Assembly (NCBI GenBank): GCA_032622095.1
Contig: CP136065.1
Coordinates: 22,678,134-22,742,133, forward strand
DNA length: 64,000 nt
Direction of reading: 5' to 3'
Source: Siphonodentalium dalli
Lineage: Eukaryota > Mollusca > Scaphopoda > Gadilida > Siphonodentaliidae
Shown here: positions 56,332-64,000 of the stretch, piece after piece
Numbering within the stretch: position 1 is the first letter of the stretch
How the letters are laid out: every line of letters begins with the position of its first letter
Notes under the pieces: generated by a model
What the model was told of the DNA's origin: nothing
Seen by the model: only the letters and a program-made list of their open reading frames with translations
Databases searched by the model: none
Program-made: the position numbers and the translations under genes

Positions 56332-59300
56332 ATTGGATTGGATTGGATTGGATTGTTTATTTGCACAAATTAAATACATAATACACAAACATAATAATAT
56401 ATATTTCAAATTTGCACAGGAGCGGCATGGCCAATACAGGCCGTCTTCCTGCCGCCCCTTATACATAATAGAGAATAAGCAGATGGCGATCATATTGTTG
56501 TGTGACAATCGAGATGTTGCATGAGGGTCAGCTGTTGAAATAATGTGTTGTTAACATTTTGGGGTTGTGTTTTATATATCCAACTTTGTTCGGGCAGATA
56601 TGATTAAATAAATGTCTATACAATTATGTGTCCATGGATATGTGCCCATAAATGGTGAGTAATCCAGGGTTACGCACGTAATGAGGACACGTCTCTTAAG
56701 CGCAATCATACATAATACATGTATGCATATTGTTCCAATTACTTTCTACAATCTCGGCATTCCGCGTTGTCACAAGTTACTGAGCTATTATAGTGTGATT
56801 GCACATTTGTACGTATGGAAGATTTAAAGATGGTTCTGCTAGCTGCAAATCTGTGTGCTGTGTCCAAGCAGTTCCACACATACGGAAATGAGTATCTCGG
56901 TTGAATTTGAGAGAAATTCGTCCTTGGAATTGTAGTAGCCAAGTTGCCGGACTGTCGTGTTGTTGATATTGGTGTATACTTAAATAAACTTTCGAAAGAC
57001 GGGGGAAGATATTTGTTTTTCCAATCATACATGAACAATGCGATTTGAAGATGATACAGGTCATGAAACTTTAGAATTTTTAGAGTTTTAAACAACGGCT
57101 CTGTGTGACTGCGATATCTTTTGTTGCATAATATCCGGACTGCTTTTTTCTGTAGCCGAAAAAGAGACCCTGATGCTGAAACGTGTCCCCAGATTATTAT
57201 TCCGTATAGGAGATGACTGTGAATTAAGGAGAAGTACAGAGTTTTTAGTGCACTTTTGGGGAGGAATCGTTTGGCTTTACCTAGACAGTATATTGCATGT
57301 GATATTTTTCTGGTTAGCATTGATATGTGGTACTTAAAAGTAAGATTTTCGTCAATGATTATGCCAAGGAATTTAAGTGATTTTTCTTGATTTTGATTAC
57401 TTACACGAACTAGTTCCTTTTTATTCAATTTAATTCGCAGATCTGCCCATTTAAAATCGTTATTTTGTGGATGCAGCAACATATATTTAGTTTTTGATTC
57501 ATTGAGGGATAGTCGGTTACTACAGCACCAGCGGTATACTTTATCTAGTTCATCGTTTATCTTATTCTGAATGGTTTTAGAGTTATTCCCTGACATGTAT
57601 AATGTTGTGTCGTCAGCAAATGAAAGAAGTTTGAGATTGGTGCTGTTGGGCATGTCGTTGACATACATTAGAAATAGGATGGGGCCAAGGATAGACCCCT
57701 GTGGTACTCCACATGTCATAGTCAACATTCCCGATTGATGATCATGGACTTCTACATATTGTCGCCTGTCATGTAAGTAACTTCTGAACCAGTCATTAGC
57801 GATTCCCCTTATTCCATAGTGATCGAGCTTTCTAAGTAAAATTTCGTGACTTATGGTGTCAAAAGCTTTTGATAAGTCTAAGAAAATGGCAATGGTGGAG
57901 TCACGGGTTTTTTTGTCATTACATTCCGCTACATCTTCGAGAAGATGTATAAGTGGATGAATGGTAGAATGTTTCTTACGAAAGCCATATTGGTGTTCAT
58001 GAAGAATTTTATGTTTGTTGAGGAACGATGAAAGCCGAGCATTGATTATTTTTTCCATTATTTTGGAAAATGCAGGTAATATGCTGATTGGTCTATAATT
58101 TTCAATCTGATCGCGTTCCCCTTTTTTGTATATAGGCATTATTCTAGATATTTTCATTTTCTCGGGCACAAGTCCCTGGGCAAATGAAAGATTAAAAATA
58201 TGCGTGAGTGGTCCAACCGTTTCGTTAATTGTTTGTTTCATTAGTTTCACGGATACATCGTTTATATCTGTGCAAGTTTTATTAGATAATTTCGAGCAAA
58301 GTGATATTAGTTCATCTCTGTTTGTTGGGAAAATAAAAAGGTTATTTTCATACTGCCCCGGTAGGTAATCGATGAAGTTCATCCCTGGAATCTGTGTTAC
58401 ATTGTTTGCGGTAATTCTTCCAATGTCAGCGAAAAATGTGTTGAATGCGCATGCTATAGTTGTCGGGTCAGACAGTTTTCCGTTACCGGTACCATTTGAA
58501 AATTCGGTAGGAAAGGTATTCAAACTATGAGATATTTTAAGGGCTTCTTTCAGTATCGTCCAAGTGCGTCGCATGTTTGCTTGATTTTCTTTGAGAATAT
58601 TGTCGTAATAATGATTTTTACTCCGCCGTTTTAATTGGTTGCATATTCTGCAGTATATTTTGTATCTACCTATGTTTTCATCTGTTGGAAATTTTAACTT
58701 ATTGGTGTACAATTTGCTTTTTTTTACTGACGATTGAATGAGTCCTTTAGTCATCCATGGTTCTCGTTTAGTGTACTTGTTTGGTGGTTTGCGTTTAATT
58801 TTTGGAAAGGCTTCTTCGAAGAATAAGGAGTAGCTGCGCAAAAAGGCGTTATATGCTAGGTCTGAGTCTTGGTATATGAAGACCTCATCGAATGAATGAT
58901 TGTTCAGAAGACTTTTAAATTTTGTTATATTGTTTTCGGACATTATTCTAGTTGTTGTTTGATTTACATCATTCTTTGTATTGGTATCATTGGTTTCGAC
59001 GTGGAATGTACCAAAGTGGTCTGAGACGTCCGATAGGATGATTCCACTGTGAAATTTGCAGTTGGATATGCTATTTGTGTAAATGTGGTCAATGAGAGTC
59101 GCTGAGAATTCAGCTACTCTCGTTGGTTTAGTAATCACTGGCATGAATCCACGTTCGAACATATTACTGATGAAAGCATTTGTTTTACTGTGTGAATCAG
59201 AATGCAGTAAGTCTATGTTAAAATCACCAACGATGTATACTTTTGCATTTAGTTCGTTAAGTTTGATAATAACATTGTCAAGCTGATTAGAGAAGGTTTC

Positions 59301-60050
59301 TATGTCAGCGAGCGGGGCAGTGTTAGGTCGGTATATAGAGCCTACAATGTATGAATTTTTTTTACCCGGATTTATTTCTACAAATAGTGTTTCAATTACA
59401 TGGGGAATGAATATCGAGAGGTCATTTCTAGTTTTATATTTAAGGCTACTTTTAATGAAAATTCCGACCCCACCCCTTCCGTCATCGTTGTCCGGACGAG
59501 ATTTGTACTCGAATGGGTGATATCCTTCTAATGTGAAAGTATCCCTTACCCTAAAAACTTCAGATAGCGCAATTATGTCAAATAAGTTTTCCCCTGATTG
59601 TTGAATATTACATAGGAGGTCAACAAATGAGTCCCAGTTCGCTGTCAAGCTTCGACAGTTTAGCCCAAGGAGAGACGTCGTCTTCCTTTCAATTGATAGT
59701 TTCTCCTTGATTTGAAGTGGGGCATAATAATCTGATTGGTGGTTCAGAATGTCGTAAATGTTACTCCCATTATCACAGTCATCGCCCTTATATACGGTGG
59801 CAAAGTTATAGTCATCACCCTGGAGCTCACCCACAGATAGTCTATCGATAACCATTGTCTGAAATTATATTAGAGTTATATATTTTACCCCAAATCAGGA
59901 ATGTACTTTCATTTTTCGGCATATTTAGTACCGTGTCCGTGTAAAGATACCTAACATGCGCATCCTTGTCACACAACAATATCATCTTGAGCAGTACGGA
60001 ATAACAGAACATAAAACATTTACAGAACAATTTGATGGGAATCATATACA
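56332..60050 (-). mobile_element. LINE retrotransposon with intact ORF, CR1/L2-like
   Basis: On the minus strand the element ends in a short ATCCA pentanucleotide tail (56332-56356) after a 3' UTR of about 380 bases. The single long ORF is at 59855-56739. The 5' limit is uncertain, near 60050. No ORF1 is seen, so the copy may be 5'-truncated before the EN/RT ORF. It lies about 135 bases upstream of the SRCR exon at 56026-56198, antisense to nothing and co-oriented with the host gene. Confidence 0.85.
56739..59855 (-). CDS. LINE endonuclease/reverse transcriptase, 1038 residues, uninterrupted
   Basis: Residues ~62-285 form an APE-type endonuclease: GLNCRSLTANWD, IIALSEVF (catalytic Glu), GGVGIFIKSSL, IVGDFNIDLL (Asp), LIDHIYTN and VSDHFGTF. 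Residues ~560-850 form the reverse transcriptase: NYRPISILPAFSKIMEK, YGFRKKHSTIHPL, IFLDLSKAFDTISH, CGVPQGSILGPILF, and FADDTTL at 746-752 with both catalytic Asp. The tail ends in a Cys-rich CDNAECRDC motif. The enzyme nicks target DNA and primes reverse transcription there. The motif set and non-poly(A) tail fit the CR1/L2/Daphne-type group; the exact clade is unassigned. No stop or frameshift breaks it, so this copy is young or recently active. The start Met at 59855 is the first in frame and uncertain. Confidence 0.92.
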   Translation of the reverse strand: MVIDRLSVGELQGDDYNFATVYKGDDCDNGSNIYDILNHQSDYYAPLQIKEKLSIERKTTSLLGLNCRSLTANWDSFVDLLCNIQQSGENLFDIIALSEVFRVRDTFTLEGYHPFEYKSRPDNDDGRGGVGIFIKSSLKYKTRNDLSIFIPHVIETLFVEINPGKKNSYIVGSIYRPNTAPLADIETFSNQLDNVIIKLNELNAKVYIVGDFNIDLLHSDSHSKTNAFISNMFERGFMPVITKPTRVAEFSATLIDHIYTNSISNCKFHSGIILSDVSDHFGTFHVETNDTNTKNDVNQTTTRIMSENNITKFKSLLNNHSFDEVFIYQDSDLAYNAFLRSYSLFFEEAFPKIKRKPPNKYTKREPWMTKGLIQSSVKKSKLYTNKLKFPTDENIGRYKIYCRICNQLKRRSKNHYYDNILKENQANMRRTWTILKEALKISHSLNTFPTEFSNGTGNGKLSDPTTIACAFNTFFADIGRITANNVTQIPGMNFIDYLPGQYENNLFIFPTNRDELISLCSKLSNKTCTDINDVSVKLMKQTINETVGPLTHIFNLSFAQGLVPEKMKISRIMPIYKKGERDQIENYRPISILPAFSKIMEKIINARLSSFLNKHKILHEHQYGFRKKHSTIHPLIHLLEDVAECNDKKTRDSTIAIFLDLSKAFDTISHEILLRKLDHYGIRGIANDWFRSYLHDRRQYVEVHDHQSGMLTMTCGVPQGSILGPILFLMYVNDMPNSTNLKLLSFADDTTLYMSGNNSKTIQNKINDELDKVYRWCCSNRLSLNESKTKYMLLHPQNNDFKWADLRIKLNKKELVRVSNQNQEKSLKFLGIIIDENLTFKYHISMLTRKISHAIYCLGKAKRFLPKSALKTLYFSLIHSHLLYGIIIWGHVSASGSLFRLQKKAVRILCNKRYRSHTEPLFKTLKILKFHDLYHLQIALFMYDWKNKYLPPSFESLFKYTPISTTRQSGNLATTIPRTNFSQIQPRYSFPYVWNCLDTAHRFAASRTIFKSSIRTNVQSHYNSSVTCDNAECRDCRK

Positions 60051-61095
60051 TATATACATATTAGTATAAGCAATACATGTGTATACATGTGCATTCGTGT
60101 ATAAACAAATATAATGCATAGCATTGGCATCATATACAAGATGGTCCGCTGTTGTGTAAGTCGCTATATTTGTCAGTCGACTATTCCGACGAGCGTCTCA
60201 ACAGTCATTGACTGTTTTGATTTTTGTGTATATTAGCGGCAGCTCAACAAGGCCGTGCGTTTCGTGCAGGTCGTGTTTCACGGGTGATTGACCAGGTTGA
60301 CCCATTTGCAGGCTATGTACGAAATTGTTCGAATGTGTTTTACTGTACTTCAAGTGATGTTTTCGCCTTCGGAATTTATATGGAACAGACTTATAAATTG
60401 ATTCTTTATAAAGTGTTTGGTTTTCCGGTTATTGACTAGAAGAACCTGGTCTAGGAAAGCCTGGTGATGTGAGATAATAGTATGCCATCGTGATTCACCT
60501 TTCGGCCTTGGTCATATTTTGGCGTCATCCATGTAGTGAGTACACATACAAGCATATACGTTCATTTTAATTTATCCGTTGTGATATATTATGACTGGAT
60601 AGAACTGTATTTTGTCTAAAATGGATATATATATTTAATTGATTCATTTGCGATCGACAATGCATTTCAATTATGTCCATTAAAAAGAAGATGAATTGGT
60701 AAAATTCAAGCGTGGCATACTGTCATACGACACTGATTCTACATTTATAATTTATTCCATGACCGGAGCTTACTGCTATTATGCGAATACCCTGTGCCAA
60801 TGCATTTTCTCATATATGAGAGTCTCACATAGGGATACTCGCATATATATGAAAATACATTGTCCAAACAATATTTACCTTGACACGATAAGCCAGTGCA
60901 TTCACCCATATATGCGAGGATCCCTATATGAAACTCGCACACACAGGGCAATGCACCGACTTGTGATCTGTAATACTCACCAGCGAAGAGCCCGTAATGA
61001 AAGGGTTGAGGGTGGGGTAATATTGCATTTTAATTATCTGATTATACCCATTATGATATATCATGACTGCGTTTGTGGGGTCAACTAGACCCGAT
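60051..61095. other. Repeat-rich stretch without gene
   Basis: It holds a relative of the 5205-5275 palindrome family (about 60795-60950) and diverged copies of an ATTATGATATATCATGACTG-type block (60580-60600, 61045-61065). The latter recurs near 63085-63165 and so forms a dispersed old tandem repeat. Confidence 0.5.
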
Positions 61096-61129
61096 GGCAC
61101 TAGAAATGTATTTCATCATTTCTAGTGCC
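61096..61129. repeat. Perfect hairpin, 13-base arms
   Basis: GGCACTAGAAATG and its inverse CATTTCTAGTGCC are separated by 8 bases, just outside the long-TIR element. Confidence 0.75.
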
Positions 61130-61139
61130 GCACGGCTTC

Positions 61140-62482
61140 CTATACCCTGTGTACAACTATCTATTTCACAACATTTTTCATCTAAACAATGAATGCTAGC
61201 CTTATTACCTCACCATATATTTTCTGTCGGTACTCCCCGCCACAAGTTGACGCCAAAAGTTCCCACAATCGGCGCACCTAAATGCTTCTATCAGACATTT
61301 GTCATTTGTCAACATCACAAAACACGACTTCCATCTGCCATGTTGTTGATTTGATGACCTTCACACGATCATGTGACGATGCGGGGAAGTCTGAACAAAA
61401 CAAGGTCAAACTACTGGATAACCTGATACAATCATTACTCATTTATAGCCGAAGTGTGATATCGCTGAACAGATGATAGGTTGAGAATAGAATAATCCCG
61501 ACCGCTTATACTGTATACCCAATGTTACATTTACATTGAATCTTGATTACATCGGTGAATATATCCTGTTATTAAGTCTTTAAACTTATATTTTGCATAC
61601 GTTGTAAGATATTACGAAATAGTCTAGATCGTAACCACGATCGGAATAGCCTACTCTGTGAAAAAATGTCATCATGATTACTGCTGATTTCAATGTCGAT
61701 AAGTTCTACTGTGCAACTGATATGATGTGCAGCTTTGGCAATTTCGCAGTGAACATTTCACACTTTGATCCCTTGTTGGCACAGCACAGTATGATGAAAC
61801 CACTCAAATATTTCCGTTAAACATGTGACAACTGGAAGAAGACATGAATGTGCAAAACAACCTGACTCAAGGACTGCCAACGATTGTTTGATCTAAGTAG
61901 CAGCCAACCAATAAGTGTCAGCTACAACTAAACAACAACAGAAACATTCAACAAATAATATTATTGTTCACACAAAATACCCGTGTATACATACCAATAG
62001 CGTACGCCTACCGACATAATTACAAGTATCAGACAATAGTATGCAGTTAGTTACAAATGGTGAGAACAAATGAGCAACACCGCTGAGCTGTGGTGGAAGA
62101 CGGAGAACAATAGCTGAGATATTGCGAGATATGCTTTAATTGCAGAAATGAAATAGAACGTCTCTTTAATAAACACCTCTGCGTACGAAAATCGTAACCC
62201 GCCACCCATGCGAAAATATTGATTATCCAGTACTTTAGTCTGAAATGTATTTACTGCGGTACTGCCGACCTCGATGACAACAAGATGGAGGTCCATGCTT
62301 ATTTGTATTGTGACAAATGACAAATGTCTGATAGAAGCATTTAGGTGCGCCGATTGTGGGAACTTTTGGCGTCAACTTGTGGCGGGGAGTACCGACAGAA
62401 AATATATGGTGAGGTAATAAGGCTAGCATTCATTGTTTAGATGAAAAATGTTGTGAAATAGATAGTTTTACACAGGGTATAG
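61140..62482. mobile_element. DNA element with ~200-base terminal inverted repeats
   Basis: 61140-61340 (beginning CTATACCCTGTGTACAACTA) is inverted at about 62284-62482 with few mismatches. It includes the ATGAATGCTAGCCTTATTAC and GTTGACGCCAAAAGTTCCC blocks. Long inverted repeats with about 940 bases of non-coding interior suggest a non-autonomous Mutator-like or similar element. No target duplication recognised at the edges, and no transposase. Confidence 0.75.
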
Positions 62483-62492
62483 TGAACCGTTA

Positions 62493-62532
62493 GCCGCCCT
62501 AATGGGCAGTTTGAGCTGATCATTAGGGCGGC
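62493..62532. repeat. Perfect hairpin, 12-base arms
   Basis: GCCGCCCTAATG and CATTAGGGCGGC surround a 16-base loop, 10 bases beyond the right end of the long-TIR element. The left end has its own unrelated hairpin at 61096-61129. Confidence 0.75.
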
Positions 62533-62814
62533 GTAGTGTCTAGGGTCAACAATGTATTCATATTACAATTACGTCCAATATGGCATATACCCCACGTAGG
62601 ACTGTGTCAATAATGTATATATTGTTTATAATTTAGTCATGCATGTCAACAATAAATTGGATCAACATAATGCCTTGACAACTCAAGAATGCCAACATGT
62701 AATATTGTTATAAATTATTCCTAAACATTGGATGGGTTGGATCACAATACAAGTCCTTACATGTGTCAATAACAATAATATTATATATACTAAACATATA
62801 ATAAACAAATAACA

Positions 62815-62859
62815 TATACATACATATATACATACATATACATACATATACATACATAT

Positions 62860-62900
<41 letters not shown>

Positions 62901-62975
62901 TATATACATATACATATACATACATACACATACACACATACATATACATACATATACACATACATATACGCATAC
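62815..62975. repeat. CATA/TA microsatellite
   Basis: Long runs of ACATATACATACATA and pure TA. The two Tyr/Ile/Val/Met-rich minus ORFs here are repeat by-products. Confidence 0.95.
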
Positions 62976-63439
62976 AATACAATATGTCTATATTATTCAT
63001 TTAAGGTTGGTGATCAACAATGTATATCAATTCCATCCATTTAAGGGTAGGGGGTCAAAAATGTATTTGAATTCCATCCATTACGATACGGTACATAATG
63101 ACTGGATAGGACTATGTTGTGTCAATTCCTTCCATCGTGATATATCATGAATGGGTTGAACTTAGTTATAATTGTCATTTGAGGGGTGCGGTCAAGAATA
63201 CATTCTAGTTAGATCCATTGTGACTTGACCATTTGACAATGCAATGCATTTGACAATATAATAGTTATATAATGACTTGGCAGAACAGTATTCCTTTAAC
63301 GGTGGGGTAAAACATGCATTTCAATTTCATTTGTTATGTTATAACATGACTGGGTATGACATAGTTCTGTCAACAATAAATATATATTTTTCATTGTGCA
63401 TTATGACATGTCAAAATTAGGTAGGAATTTGCTGTCAGC

Positions 63440-64000
63440 AAGATTTTTTCATCTATAATTTAGTCATGCATGTCATCATGGAGTTTAATTTAATCCTTTC
63501 TGATATAACACTTAGGACTTACCTCTTCAGCAATAAGTATATATTTATAATTTAGTCATGCATGTCAACAGGGAATTTAACTTAAACCTTTTTGATGGAT
63601 CACTTAGGACTTAGCTGTTCAGCAATAAGTATATTATTTATACTTTTGTCATGCAGAAGTGGGTTCCATGTAGGGGTGGGGTCAACAATGAATTTCCATT
63701 TATTTTAAGGGTGGGTGTCAAAAAATGAATTTCCATTTATTCTTTTAATGGGGAACAGTGTGTTTCAATTACATATGTTGTGACATATCATTTTGGGACA
63801 TAGTTGTGACATTCTGATATATCACTTAGAACTTACCTCTTCAGCAATAAGTATATTATTTATAATTTAGTCATGCATGTCAACAGGGAATTTAACTTAA
63901 ACCTTTTTGATGAATCACTTAGGACTTAGATGTTCAGCAATAAGTATATATTTATAATTTAGTCATGCATGTCAACAGGGAATTTAACTTAAACCTTTTT
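63440..64000. repeat. ~92-base tandem repeat continuing past the window end
   Basis: TTTAGTCATGCATGTCAACA recurs at about 63459, 63551, 63866 and 63958 with exact 92-base spacing within neighbouring pairs. A degenerate unit lies at about 63640 and an intervening ~200-base GGGTGGGGTCAACAATG-type insertion at 63660-63800. An isolated unit start also occurs near 62630. Confidence 0.85.

Noticed and set aside
62683-63000. Tyr/Ile/Met-rich minus-strand ORFs
   Set aside because: Translation of a CATA/TA microsatellite.

Overview
The window looks like intron-rich nuclear DNA of an invertebrate, most probably a lophotrochozoan and perhaps a bivalve or other mollusc. It is AT-rich, almost free of long ORFs, and packed with transposable elements. 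The only cellular gene I can support encodes an extracellular SRCR/MAM-type protein with canonical GT-AG introns. The mollusc assignment rests on the style of the repeats and is inference.

The cellular gene lies on the minus strand and spans most of the window. Five exons can be recognised, and both ends of the gene lie outside. In coding order they are: 56198-56026 (second half of an SRCR domain), 49099-49076 (a 24-base Thr/Pro linker micro-exon), 41438-41020 (most of a MAM domain), 29180-29090 (end of that MAM domain) and 2928-2784 (first half of the next SRCR domain). Intron phases agree at all four junctions (1, 1, 0, 1). The outer split inside each SRCR domain is phase 2 at both ends. 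The four introns are about 6.9, 7.6, 11.8 and 26.2 kb and hold everything else.

Intron between 29.1 and 2.9 kb: tandem repeats containing a 5S-rRNA-like segment behind a tRNA-like A box, several palindromic MITEs, a 10-base minisatellite, and copy A (about 6.6-28.2 kb) of a large direct duplication. Copy A carries stacked Helitron-like elements, a 5'-truncated LINE, a modular repeat, and an 8.1-kb DIRS1-like retrotransposon on the minus strand. The DIRS element has inverted terminal repeats, an internal complementary region, and two DNA elements inserted in its coding region.

Intron between 41.0 and 29.2 kb: a Helitron, a roughly 6.7-kb foldback structure whose arms contain inverted minisatellite arrays (29.4-36.1 kb), a possible zinc-finger ORF, a small foldback element and a TA-flanked MITE.

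Introns between 56.0 and 41.4 kb: copy B (about 43.6-54.1 kb) of the duplication. It surrounds the micro-exon and is bordered by ~160-base modular arrays. Comparing A and B gives filled and empty sites for several elements.

Beyond 56.2 kb: a LINE with an uninterrupted 1038-codon endonuclease/reverse transcriptase ORF, an element with ~200-base terminal inverted repeats, and tandem repeats that run off the window end. All functional statements rest on reading the sequence by eye; no alignment or database search was run.
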